Origin: Arabidopsis thaliana
Lineage: Eukaryota > Streptophyta > Magnoliopsida > Brassicales > Brassicaceae
DNA: 64,000 nt
Assembly: GCF_000001735.4 (NCBI RefSeq)
Contig: NC_003071.7
Coordinates: 7,123,151 to 7,187,150, forward strand
Reading direction: 5' to 3'
Position numbers and translations under genes: made by a program. This document shows, in pieces, positions 42,180-53,590 of this stretch (positions are counted from its first letter, which is position 1; each line of letters opens with the position of its first letter). A model generated the notes under the pieces. The model did no database searches. It saw only the letters and a program-made list of their open reading frames with translations, and was not told the DNA's origin.

Positions 42180-42685
42180 TGGAATTATAAGTCAATGTTA
42201 ATTTGTTAATTATGTAATTAGCGATAAGAACAAAAACGTTAACGCTAAATTAGGTGACAAAATACTCTTTTAACATTATTTTTTTTGCAACCACCACATG
42301 TATGATGTGTAGCATTTTTCCATCGGGTAACTTACTACAAGCCCAAACAAAATAAATTTATGAGCCATACAAAAAAATTGTTCACAAGCCCAGTAAGAAA
42401 TGTGTACTTTTTAGTTAGCCTAGCCGAAGAGCATACACAACTGGTGAACCTCACTGAGGGTGTCTTAACTATCTCCTACTGTATGTAATAATTGAGAATT
42501 ATTTTTGAAAAAAACTATACTATTCACATTTCTAAAGGTCTATTTTTATTTTTTTTTCCCTATGCAAATTAAATGTTAAAACGACATTTCTAAAGGTCTT
42601 GTATTACTAGCATATATGTTATCAGAATCGTAACGAATAAAAAATGACGATTTGAGTAGCCTTTGACTTTTGTAGTCAGATTTCT
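42180..42685. other. Intergenic region right of the polyprenol reductase gene
   Basis: AT-rich promoter and spacer sequence; no gene or clear repeat seen. Confidence 0.4.
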
Positions 42686-42956
42686 TTCTTTATTTCTTGA
42701 AAACTCGTTGACCGCAACATATTCTAGAACAAATGACTAGTATAACAAAATGAAAACGAAAAAGAAAAAAATAAAACAAGTATAATTTGAAATTCACTTA
42801 ATACAATTACAATAAGAATAAACTGTATTAGTCATGGACTTTAAATAAGCCTGTATTATTCATATTATGGAAACCATAACTAGAGAGAGTAGTATTATAT
42901 AAACGCTAATCAAGTTTCTTAATTCCTTAGTGGAGCTTGTTATTAAGTTATGCCTT

Positions 42957-43290
42957 TCAATCTTTGCAGTCAGCAACACATTCTGATTTGCTACTATAAC
43001 ACCTATTCTTGGATTTGGCCAAACAACAAGCACAAGTGAGATTTCTGTCTTTATTATCGCAATTCACTGACATGCAAAGTGTTTTAGCTGCATTGCTCGC
43101 TTCAACACTTTTTCCATTTTCACCTATATAAAAAGAAGTAACACGATCATTTGAGAATACCGATTATGAAAGATATGATTATGTTAAGGTGATGATGATC
43201 AAAAAGAAAACAATATATAGGCATACATTCATGAAGAGGAAATGAAGAAATGAGGATGATGCAAAGTATAAAAAATTGTGATGAAGACAT
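42957..43290 (-). CDS. Small secreted cysteine-rich peptide (ECA1-related / defensin-like), copy B
   Basis: Exons 43290-43227 and 43123-42957 give 76 residues, with the intron at the same codon as in copy A. The signal peptide is MSSSQFFILCIILISSFPLH. The mature region keeps every cysteine of copy A (C, C-x4-NC, CACC, CY, C, CKD) but many other residues differ (LAKSKNRCYSSKSEC against IGANPRNRCYNSRSQC). Cysteines are conserved while the spacers change, which suggests both copies have been under selection as disulphide-bonded secreted peptides. Function unknown. No frame break. Confidence 0.8.
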
Positions 43291-43701
43291 TGTTGTGATA
43301 CTTTTACAAAGCAAATACGTTTTGTTTTCTTGATGGTTAAAATTTCTATATCAAGTAAAGATTTATAACTTGAAATATATAATTAGTGGTTCTTGTTATA
43401 TGGTGATCCATAAAAAAAGGTAGATTTTGTTTGGCTAGTTTTAATTTGTTTTCTTTACTATTTCTTTCTAATAGTATGGTTAACGTTTTCTTCTTTATTA
43501 AGTTGTTTATAATATAAACATTCTTTTATTTTGTAATCATTCTTAGAAATTGTCTTATTGATTTGTATTCTTTACTATTGCGTAGGTGCTAATACTATTT
43601 CGTCTTCAGAATGGTCTTGTAAATTTTAGATTTCGTAGGAGATCATGAAACACAAGAGTGGCCGAAGGATCTGTTCATAACGAAGTTGTTGGGCGATACA
43701 T

Positions 43702-43794
43702 CATTTAGTAGACAAGGTTTGTGACATCTAGGTGCTTTTTTTTTTCTTCTATAAACAAGAGCACCTAGATATCATAAACCTTGTCTACTAAATG
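43702..43794. repeat. Near-perfect 35-bp inverted repeat (hairpin)
   Basis: 43702-43736 and 43760-43794 are reverse complements with two mismatches, separated by 23 bp. A further copy of one end (acatctaggtgctt) follows at 43795-43808. It could form a strong stem-loop if transcribed. It lies in the extra segment present only in duplication copy B. Confidence 0.75.
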
Positions 43795-43863
43795 ACATCT
43801 AGGTGCTTGTTGTGCTTACAGTTCTATTATTTATGTTACGTAGATGTTTCCTTACTTTTGAAA

Positions 43864-44274
43864 CTAGATTTTAATTCGTAATATACTGCATGATGATTTA
43901 TTTTTAGTTAGTATATTATATATATAAGTTTGCAAATTATATATTGTTATACAATATTTATGTTTTATAGTTTCTAATTGTTATTAAATAACGGTATACC
44001 ACAAGTCCACGGACAATTGTTAATAAATTGAGAATTTAACCCGTAGTAAAACGGCATGTTATAATATTATTTTAAAATTTTAGAAATATTGATTTAAACC
44101 CGTCAGCCACATAATCTCGTTGCGATATAATATGTCCCGTAATTTCTTAATCTGTCCCATGATTTGTTTTATAAAAATAGTGATTTTTAAATTTAAATTA
44201 TTATTTATTATATATTAAAGTTTGCAAATTATATCATTCGTTGAAATATTTATATTGTATGGTTTACAATTGTC
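43864..44274 (-). mobile_element. Truncated Helitron (3' part only)
   Basis: Starts with CTAG and 'attttaattcgtaatatactgc', the same 3' end as the element at 34780, and matches it to 44274, where the sequence changes to unrelated DNA. The 5' end is missing. Confidence 0.55.
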
Positions 44275-44279
44275 ACCAC

Positions 44280-44730
44280 GGACAAGGGTTGATCACTTGG
44301 TAACGGAGTCTTGACTATTGAACTGACCAAGATCTTAGACTTGTCGCATAGCTTCTTGGCCCTGTCTTTAATTTTGTTTCTGCTTAGAGATGCGTTTGAG
44401 GATTTCACTTTTTTTTGTAAGGACCATATCTGCATGTCCACCAGGAGGGCAGCATATAACTGGGACTACATAGAGTATCACCAAAAGATAATGGAAACCC
44501 GTGACGATCCTTCGATTGTAGTAATGTAAGAAAATGAAACAAGTTTACGTTCACATTACCTAAAACACCAATCACCAATGAATCTAAAGTCAACATTTTC
44601 AGGAAAACATTTCCAAGACAGACCGTTGCAATTGCCGAACAAGGCAATAAATATTGGTCGTGGAAGAAGAGGAAGACGAAGACGAGGTAGAGGAAATCGT
44701 GGTCGACGAGGTGGGTTTGGTTAAACCCAT
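44280..44730 (+). other. Unrecognised possible gene fragment with Arg/Gly-rich tail
   Basis: A frame at 44311-44529 with a possible GT donor (44528) and an AG acceptor (44602) suggests a spliced fragment. Downstream, 44608-44724 reads in one frame as an RG-rich end (INIGRGRRGRRRRGRGNRGRRGGFG, then stop). The RG frame is not the one reached by the obvious splice. The minus strand also carries a 63-codon frame here. I cannot assign a family. Local GC is higher than in neighbours, which suggests captured gene DNA next to the truncated Helitron. Confidence 0.25.
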
Positions 44731-45080
44731 TTAGTCGAAATTGGTTTCAAATCGTTTTCTTTTTCCTCTCTAGTTTTCATGCTTTGAAATCTTTGGTGTG
44801 CTTTGTTACTTTTTCCGCTTTGTTGATCTGTATGATCACCGTCGTACTATCTTGTAACAGTTTTATATAACTTTATAAAAAAAAAAAAAACAATCACCTA
44901 ATTGACATACGTAAGTTATTATTCTTACCTTAAACGGAATCGTAAGATTATGATGATCCACTTTGCTTCTAAAAAAGGACCAAGGTCAACTTTAATTTGT
45001 TGAAAAAGGGGAAGGCTTGTTAATGGGATATCAGTTGACCTTGCTTAGAAAATGTGTGTGTCATGTATAATAAAGTAAGA

Positions 45081-45870
45081 CTAGATTTTAACCCGCTCTA
45101 TACCGCGGGACAATTTAGTTTTTAAAGGTAATATATATTAAAATTCGTAAATTTTATTTTTATAAAATATTTATATTGTACAGTTTATAATTGTTATTAA
45201 GTAAAGATATACCACGAATCTATGAGACAATTGTTAAAAAACTGAAGTTTTAACCTTTATTAAAACAACATATAAATAATATTTTAAAATTTTATAAATA
45301 TTGATTCAAATACATCCACCATATAACCCAATTCTAAAATAAAACCCGTTTTGTAATTTCTTTACCCGTTCCGTGATATTTTTTTTTAAGTAATAGTTTT
45401 AAAAATTTAAGAATTATTTATTATATATAAAAGTTTTGCAAATTGTATCATTCTCTAGTACATTTATATTTTATAGTTTAATTTTATATATAGTAACATT
45501 ATACATACCACATAACATTTTTGGTTTTATATAACCTTTTCTAAATTAAGGTGATTTGATATGTTTAATATTAGTGGTCTTAAAAAGAAAAAATCAAGAT
45601 TTAACCCGTATTGAAACGGTGGATTAATTTTATTTTACTTTTTTATTAATGTTGATTCAAAAACCCGTCCCTCCAAATCCGTCTTGCCAAAAAGCCATTT
45701 ATTTTATTAATATTAATTTTATTTATGATATGACTCTGAATTATAATCTAAACATTTTAGCTAATAACATAGGAATGCACCATATTTATTTAATAGGAGA
45801 ATGTACCATATGACCCGAATGCACTTTTACCCAAATCCACCACAAAAATCTTGTAAAAATGCTATAGAGA
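45081..45870 (-). mobile_element. Non-autonomous Helitron, 790 bp, complete ends
   Basis: The minus-strand 5' end is TCTCTATAGCATTTTTACAAG after a host A (45871). The 3' end is 'cccgcggtatagagcgggtt' then AAAATCTAG beside a host T (45080). The palindrome before CTAG and the A/T insertion site fit Helitrons. It is related to the elements at 34780, 53591, 54441 and 55864. Confidence 0.75.
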
Positions 45871-46129
45871 TAAGAAACGATAGTCGGTTTTGATAGGTAT
45901 AATATTAGCAAATATATTAGTTAGCTTAAATTAGTTAAAGAGTACAAATTGAAAAGGTATATTACTCTTTATTCGAATATAGTATCAAAATTTATACAAC
46001 ACAAAGATTTGATAATTTTTTAATTGTTGAATACTTTTTTTGTGCTAATTTTTATGTGATTAAAATTTAATTGATTTTGTAGAAAAAATATTAAATTATT
46101 TTACGAACTTATTTGTTTAAAATTTGGTT

Positions 46130-46371
46130 ATAGATAGATATTTGAATATTCGGTATATTTTGCTTCAGTTTAAGAAATCTTTGATGACCCGTTTTTAGAT
46201 CGACTAAGCCCTATAATTAAGACATGAATATTGTCGTTAAATGATTTTGGTAACCTTAATGACGTCATTAAAAGATTTGTTTTTGATTAAAATTTGATAA
46301 TGGCAATGTCATGTAATTAATTACAAAAATTAAGGTTACATTTAAAATGTACTTCCCAAATAATATAGTAG
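46130..46371 (-). mobile_element. Helitron 5'-end fragment
   Basis: 46133-46220 matches 30562-30640 and 46300-46371 matches 31515-31585, with the middle missing. The minus-strand end TCCTACTATATTATTTGGGAAGT is preceded by a host A. It is an internally deleted relative of the 30646 element. Confidence 0.5.
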
Positions 46372-46827
46372 GATTTCAGTTTTGAGAAGCTGACCTCATT
46401 TTGACATCTTTTTTTTCTCAAACCTAAATAGTAAATACACTAATATGGATTTTAACGCGTTATTCACATAGTTATATTTATAAGATACATAAAAACTAAT
46501 ATTTAGTAGGTAAAATATTTTCCTAAGGATTCATCATTTATTAATATTTTAAATAATTACCAATTTTTATATGACAATCATCCATTTTTGTTTTGATATC
46601 TCAAACTTGTTCTAGAACTTCTATTATCTTTCTTTTTATTGTTGTTTATACTATATCATGTTTATGTTGCTTAGTTTTTTCTTATTTTTGTTAATTGGAA
46701 AAAATAAGTGTGTTGGGGCATCAAAAACGAGTTGAGATTTAGTGTTGATATAGTTTATGAGAACTTTATTCCAAAATGTATGGAATTTAGAATGAAGTTC
46801 AATGCTATTAGTTTAGTTATGTTTTTA

Positions 46828-46828
<1 letters not shown>

Positions 46829-46862
<34 letters not shown>
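46829..46862. repeat. (TA)n microsatellite
   Basis: An uninterrupted run of alternating T and A of about 32 bp. Confidence 0.9.
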
Positions 46863-46866
<4 letters not shown>

Positions 46867-46932
46867 TGTTTTTAATGCAACATCACGGTTTTCTCTAGCA
46901 AAGTGAAATTCCGAAATCTTTAAAAAACCAAA

Positions 46933-47133
46933 AACATCAACTCTCTCTTCTTTATTTCTCTACCTCAAAATTCAAAGATGGAGGCTAAGAATGACGTATA
47001 ATCAAAAGGCTCGTCTGCGAAACATAATGTTATGAACATCAACTCTCTCTTCTTTATTTCTCTACCTCAAAATTCAAAGATGGAGGCTAAGAATGACGTA
47101 TAATCAAAAGGCTCGTCTGCGAAACATAATGTT
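46933..47133 (+). repeat. Perfect 99-bp tandem duplication
   Basis: 46933-47031 and 47035-47133 are identical over 99 bp, period 102. Each copy holds an ATG followed by a short frame (MEAKNDV, then stop). Exact identity suggests a recent duplication. Confidence 0.9.
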
Positions 47134-47742
47134 CGCATATTGCAACAGATGTATGTTGTAGCTACCAATGCCGGTTTTTAACAGATGACATCATCATCGC
47201 AGCTACACACGCCAAAAATTGCGCAAGAGAAGGTCACTGACCCAAATTTCCATCAAGCTGTTATGTTTTAATAATTATATTTATATTTATATTTAAACTC
47301 ACTTTTGTGAAGTCGTAGATGGTAAGCCATTGTTCAACAATCTGCTGTATTTGTTTATCTTTTGTGTCTCTAGGATGAACTAAAGTTTTCTATTTTAATT
47401 ATTGTGTAGTTTTAAGTCATTGACGATCGAGGGGCTTTGTATTTGTCAACTTCAATAATGAGAGTGCTGCAACTGTGTCAATATGAGAGATGGACGTAAA
47501 GATTTGTATTAATGTAAATGATTATTTGAAAATTTACTTAAAAATATTATATTATTAAAAATATTTTAAGGATTGCATTTTTAATGACTGTAAGAGATTT
47601 TTAGTGGATTTGAGTAGAGTAAACGTACAAAATTTCAAATCTCATGATTTAAGTGCGTTCTAGGAAGATTTTACGATAAATCATAACAATTTTTTTAAGT
47701 CCATTAGGTTTCGAGATCAAATGTATGACCAAGTTTTAAAAT

Positions 47743-48255
47743 TTTTTTTTTTTTCTTTTTTACGTCAAAACAAATTCATTGATTAAATAGAGTTGTTACG
47801 AGGATGTTTCTGAAGCCAATTAGGAAGAATTCCAGAATCAGAATAAAAACAAGATAAAATGCAACCAAATTTCGCCAAATCATGTGCTATTTTATTACCC
47901 TCCCTCTTGATGAATTTAAATTGAATGCTACTGAATTTTGCTGTCCAAAGCTGAATATCTGTGAGTAGATTCGCTAACGAACAATGTGAAGTAGAGTTAG
48001 TAAGTAGTTGTATCAAAGTTTGACAATCTCTTTCCATTGTGACATGTGTATAGCCTCAAATCCAAGTTTGTTGAAGTGCTGTCAGTAACGCCTTTGTTTC
48101 TGCTTCTAGCGGTGTGCTTGTATGGTCTAGTATCATTGAGCCCCATGTTCCGGTGTCCCATTATGGTTTCTAAGAATCCAACCTCCAGTAGCCTTTAGAT
48201 CTTGCACATTAAAACTAGCATCGAAATTGCATTTTGTGTATGGCATATGTGGGTA
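47743..48255 (-). mobile_element. 5'-truncated LINE relic (RNase H end)
   Basis: Minus-strand sequence reads KCNFDASFNV, TGGWILRNHNG, TPLEAETKALLTALQQTW, MERDCQTLIQLL, FIKREGNKIAHDLAKFG and INEFVLT, then a poly-A tail (T run at 47738-47760). This is the C-terminal RNase H domain of plant L1-type elements. The pieces lie in different frames, so it is dead. Confidence 0.75.
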
Positions 48256-48516
48256 AAAAAAATTTCTATATATGAATATGAATATGAACTATTGGTAGAA
48301 TCAAAATCGCAACTTAACAACCGTTAACGAGCATTACAGAATCAACATTTGGCGGTGTTAAATTTTAATCTTACATATTTTTATCTATATATAAACTATT
48401 TTTACAAGAATTTAGGATTATGTTGTCATAGTCTAGTGCGATTTAACCCCAAAAAAAAATTCTAGTGGGAACACGTGGGGTTTAATATCCCTTTAAACTC
48501 GGACTCGAATCCTCTA

Positions 48517-48777
48517 AGACCATCCTCATTGGTCATAAAAATAGGGAGTCTTTAAATATAAAATGAATAAAAATAATAATAATAAAATAATTGAAAGAAT
48601 CAAGGAGAGATGTGTGTCCTTCTATGGATATTGAAGACCCTTTAACACTTATTTAAAGACACTTTCTTTCATGTGTCTCCTTTTAAATAGTCAATTTATT
48701 TTTGATATTAAAATATTAAATATTTTGGTTTTGAGACACTCAAAAGAATAGTTCATATCATTGAAGATGCTCTAAGG
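48517..48777. mobile_element. Possible MITE
   Basis: Ends 'ctaagaccatcctcattgg' and the complement of 'atcattgaagatgctctaag' are imperfect inverted repeats of a type common in Brassicaceae MITEs. The target duplication is unclear. Confidence 0.35.
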
Positions 48778-48778
48778 A

Positions 48779-48900
48779 GTGAACTCGTGGTCTAGTGGTA
48801 ACACGGCTTATTGTTTATATCTAAAGAAAATTACACAAAGGCGTGTTCAAATCTTGTTGGACATGTAGTCCATTTCTTTTGTTTTTTTCACATAAGGTTA
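48779..48900 (+). repeat. SINE-like tRNA-derived head
   Basis: 'gtggtctagtggtaacacgg' (A box) and 'gtgttcaaatctt' (B box) resemble the head of the SINE at 38043-38361. No clear tail or target duplication was found. Confidence 0.4.
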
Positions 48901-49084
48901 CAATAATTTGATGTTACAATATCCACAAATGAAAAGGTTGGCTTATTGGCTACATGCTCCATTAATATTTCACAAGGTCACTGTTCCAAATTCCTGGTGG
49001 GCATGTTTAACTTTTATATTTTTTTCCCCTCTTAAGGAAACCCAAAGTTTAGGGAGGTCTTCTTTATCATATTTGGAACATCTT

Positions 49085-49262
49085 GTTGAAAGAATGGATT
49101 TTATGATCGATGTACCAGATTCTGGCGTTGTGGCTGCTCTTGGGTACGGTGCAAAATCCAGTGTACCATTTCAACATGGGCTGTCTCATTATGTAGGGAG
49201 GACATTCATTGAGCCATCACAGAAGATCAGAGAATTTAGAAGAGAAGAGAGTTGTTGTGTGT
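49085..49262 (+). pseudogene. Fragment of a GPRAT (amidophosphoribosyltransferase) gene
   Basis: It encodes VPDSGVVAALGYGAKSSVPF, then QHGLSHYVGRTFIEPSQKIR. This matches the region of GPRAT1 found at about 57750-57880 on the opposite strand. Two codons (Ile-Arg) are missing. After QKIRE the DNA skips about 37 bp and resumes at 'ttagaagagaagagagttgttgtg' (the LEGKRVVV region) in a shifted frame, running into a (TG)n tract. DNA identity to GPRAT1 is only moderate, so it may derive from a different family member. It cannot make an enzyme. Confidence 0.8.
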
Positions 49263-49855
49263 GTGTGTGTGTGTTTATCATCTCTTTCATTCTAAATACT
49301 ATTGTTCTTCATTCTCTTAATCCAAAATACTTTCTACACTCTCATTCCGCATATTCTAACAACACGTGCCTCAAGAAACCGCAAAATAATTTTCTTTTCA
49401 TTAAATACTAATTTCTTCAAATTCAATATTAATACTCTCGTATCCCTTTTGTATGCCTAACATTTTATATCTAACAAGAGACAAAAAGAACATAGCAAAA
49501 CTAGAAAAGCTTAAGCATAAATATAATAAAAATTAAAAGAATTTTATCTTTTTATCCAAGCTAATGTATAATGATATCTAGTTGATGTAAAAGAAAGTAT
49601 AATGAGGAAATAATAAATTCCATTAAAAAGAAAAAGTGAAGACCTAAAAAAAGTTATTGTCTGCAAATTAAAAAGAAGTGTATATGATCAAATTAAATAT
49701 TAAGAAAAAGAATAAATATTATTAAAAGCTACATATATTTCATATGTAAAAATAAATGCTGGTGACTCAACCACATTATATTAGGTCATTTAAATTTTAT
49801 GGGAAAATATCTTTTCTAAAATTCTAAATTCTAAAGCTTATCTAAATTTTAGTTA
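49263..49855. other. AT-rich spacer
   Basis: No gene seen. The segment ctaaattctaaagcttatctaa at 49825-49846 recurs exactly at 55924-55945, on the far side of the transposon island. Confidence 0.5.
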
Positions 49856-49858
49856 AGA

Positions 49859-52800
49859 GATTTAAAATCTAATGAGCTAACCGGAAATCATGAGAAAAGA
49901 GGTGGAAATTTAAGACATCCGTCTTCTTTCATCCCTTTTAATACAATGATCAACGATTGCGGTCTATTGGAATTTCCATATTTAGGTGACTGGTTATCAT
50001 GGCGAGGATGGCAGGATAAGAAACCGATCCGGTGTCGTTTGGATCGGGCTTTAGCTAATGAGGATTGGCATGAGATTTTTTGCAATTCTTTCGTTGAATA
50101 TTTAACAATGATGGCCTCTGATCATTCACCGGTCATTGCAACTTTAACGGATAAGATACCACGCGGAAAACAAAGTTTTAGGTTTGACAAAAGATGGATT
50201 GGTAAAGAAGGTTTATTAGAGGCAATTGCAGATGGGTGGAATTTAGAAAATGGATTAAGGGAGAGTAATTTTGTGGACAAATTGACGAGTTGTAGACGGT
50301 CTATTTCCCAATGGCGGAAGAAATTATCCCCTTATGGACGAAAAACAATAGAGGATTTGAAGTCAGAGTTAGCTGTAGCTCAGAGTGATGATCTCAGAAC
50401 ACCGGAAGAAATAACGGATTTAAACATGCGGTTAAAAGAGGCGTATCGGGATGAAGAGTTATATTGGTATCAAAAGAGTCGGAGTCTGTGGATGAAAGAA
50501 GGTGATCAAAATTCGAAATACTTTCACGCTCTAACAAAGCAGAGACGTGCTAGGAACCGAATAACCGGCCTCCATGATGAAAATGGAGTTTGGTCTGCAG
50601 AGGAAAAAGATATTCAAAAGATAGCGGTGTCTTATTTTGAGAATTTGTTCACAACGACAGATCCTCAAGTGATGGAGGATTCTTTGGCAGAAATTCAGAT
50701 TTCAATAACGGATCAGATAAACGTATTTCTAACAAAACCCGCGACAGAAATTGAGGTTAGAACGGCTCTATTTATGATGCATCCGGAAAAAGCACCAGGC
50801 CCAGACGGTATGACTGCTTTGTTTTTTCAAAAAGCATGGGACACCGTTAAAGAGGATCTGGTGTTTTTGGTAAACTCATTTCTTGAAGATGGAGTGTTTG
50901 ATAAACGGTTAAATACGACAAATATTTGTCTTATTCCAAAAACGGAATGACCGACTGGAATGACCGAATTACGGCCTATTAGTCTTTGTAATGTTGGTTA
51001 TAAAGTTATTTCAAAAATCCTTTGTCAAAGATTAAAAACGGTTTTGCCAAACCTTATTTCGGAAACACAATCTGCTTTTGTGGAAGGGCGCCTAATCTCG
51101 GATAATATTCTTATAGCTCAGGAGATGTTTCATGGGCTTAGAACTAACACATCTTGTAAAGGAAAATTTATGGCCATTAAAACTGATATGAGCAAAGCTT
51201 ACGATCGGGTGGAATGGAAATTTATTGAGGAATTATTAAGAAAAATGGGTTTCTGCGAAAAGTGGATTTCATGGATAATGTGGTGTATAACAACAGTTCA
51301 ATATCGGGTTCTTATTAATGGACAACCTAGAGGCTTGATAATACCGGGGAGAGGTTTAAGACAAGGAGATCCACTGTCTCCTTACCTATTTATTCTATGT
51401 ACGGAGGTGCTTATTGCGAATATTCGGAAAGCTGAACAATAAAAATTGATTACTGGTATGAAAGTAGCTACGGCAAGCCCCTCGGTATCTCATCTGTTAT
51501 TTGCAGATGATAGTTTATTCTTTTCCAAAGCTAGCAAAGAGCAGTGTGGAGTAATCTTGGAAATTTTAAAGCATTATGAAACGGTTTCAGGACAACAAAT
51601 AAATTTTACAAAGTCTTCGATACAGTTTGGTCATAAGGTCGATGATTCACTTAAGGCAGAAATAAAAGCAACATTGGGAATCACTAATCTTGGTGGTATG
51701 GGCTCCTATCTTGGTTTACCAGAAAGTCTAGGTGGATCTAAAACAAAAATCTTCTCTTTTGTTAGAGATAGATTACAAAATAGGATAAATGGATGGTCAG
51801 CTAAGTTTTTATCGAAAGGAGGAAAAGAGGTGATGATTAAATCGGTAGCTACGGCATTACCAACTTATGTTATGTCTTGCTATAGACTACCGAAAACAAT
51901 CACATCGAAGCTCACGAGTGCGATCGCAAAATTCTGGTGGAGTTCAAATGGTGAATCTAGAGGTATGCATTGGATGGCATGGGATAAGGTGTGTTATAGT
52001 AAATCGGAAGGGGGTTTGGGTTTTCGTAATGTTGACGATTTTAATTCGGCTCTTCTAGCTAAACAATTATGGCGTTTAATCACGGTTCCAGATTCACTCT
52101 TTGCGAGGGTTTTTAAAGGACGTTATTTTCGGAAAACCAACCCTTTGGATAATATAAAATCATACTCTCCATCCTATGGTTGGAGGAGTATTTGCTCAGC
52201 TAGATCTCTGCTTAATAAAGGACTTATTAAAAGAGTCGGTTCTGGAGAATCCATCTCAGTTTGGAAGGATCCGTGGATTCCAACTCAATTCCCGAGACCA
52301 GCATTAAAAAATGGTTACGCTTTTGATCCTTCTTTGAAGGTGAAAAGTCTTATAGACTCACGGACAAATTTCTGGAATATTGATCTTTTACAAGAGCTTT
52401 TTGATCCGGAAGATGTCTCGTTAATAAGTGCTTTGCACTTGGGTGCGTCAACTAAGGAAGATATCCTAGGTTGGCATTTCACAAAATCTGGAAAATATAC
52501 AGTTAAATCTGGATATCATACGGCGAGGTTAAAAACTTTGGATGCTAACTTTTCTTTTTTTGGCCCAGACATCAAAGTCTTAAAAGCATTCTCATGGAAA
52601 GTACAGTGTCCGCCCAAGTTACGTCACTTCTTGTGGCAAATTTTAGCGGGATGTGTACCAGTAACGGACAATCTACGAAAACGCGGAATAAGCTGTGAGA
52701 TAGGATGTAGCAGATGTGGTGCTCTAGAAGAAACCATTAACCACACGCTTTTCTTATGCCATCCTGCTCGTCAGATTTGCGCACTTTCACAGATACCTAC

Positions 52801-53588
52801 GGTCCCAGGAAAATTTCCTTATGCATCTATATATGCAAATTTGGATCATTTATTTTGGCGCATACCTTTGGAATTTGATTCATCTTCATTTCCATGGATA
52901 ATTTGGTATATTTGGAAAGCACGAAATGAAAAAATCTTTGATAATGTGGATAAAGATCCTCTAGAGATCTTACATTTGGCGGAAAAAGAGTCAGACTTGT
53001 GGAAGTCCGCTCAACTTGAGCTTCACAACGAAAATTTTGGTTCTTTCAATTTGGAAGATCGTAATCGAGTGCGGCATTTTTCTTTAGACAACAATTATTC
53101 TGGATATCGTTGTTTTGTAGATGGATCTTGGAAAGATACCGACAAGTTTTCAGGCTTAGGATGGTATTGTACATCATCAACTGGAGAGACATCAACTTTG
53201 GGAGCTGCCAATCTCAGAAGAAGTCTATCTCCTTTACATCCCGAGGTGGAAGCTCTCCTCTGGGCGATGAAGTGTATGATTGGTGCCGACAACCAAGATG
53301 TAGTTTTTCTTACAGACTGTTCAGATCTGGTGGAGATGGTGTCTTCCTCAACTGAATGGCCGGCTTTCTCATCGTATTTGGAGGAGTTACAGAGCGACAA
53401 GAATGAGTTCACAAACTTTTCTCTATCTTTAATCTCTCGTAGTACTAATGTTAAAGCGGATTTTTTGGCACGAAAAGTTCGTACCCAACCGCTTCATATT
53501 ACATTTGTAAACAACATTCCTCAGGATTGGCTTGTTTGAGTCCTAATTAATTTTCGGATGACAAAAAAAAAAAAAGATTTAAAATCTA
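49859..53588 (+). mobile_element. 5'-truncated L1-type LINE with 13-bp target duplication
   Basis: The element occupies 49872-53575, flanked by gatttaaaatcta at 49859-49871 and 53576-53588, with a poly-A tail at 53562-53575. It encodes the end of the APE endonuclease (NELTGNHEKRGG, then MASDHSPVIATL). The reverse transcriptase follows (PEKAPGPDGM, KTDMSKAYDRVEW, RGLRQGDPLSPYLF, LLFADDSLFF), then the zinc-knuckle-like region and a C-terminal RNase H (CFVDGSWK, HPEVEALLWAM, NVKADFLARK). The frame stays aligned but is broken by TGA at 50948-50950 and TAA at 51440-51442. Its 5' end, including ORF1 and most of the endonuclease, is missing. It is inactive. Confidence 0.92.
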
Positions 53589-53590
53589 AA

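Larger units (their letters stand above)
42690..44274. repeat. Segmental duplication, copy B
   Basis: Direct copy of 34083-35180. It differs by an extra segment of about 350 bp (43486-43845), absent from copy A, which carries a hairpin. Similarity stops abruptly at 44274 in the middle of the Helitron. Confidence 0.8.

Noticed and set aside
48779-48860. Possible tRNA gene
   Set aside because: A and B boxes are present but the arms do not pair into a cloverleaf; SINE head is the better reading.
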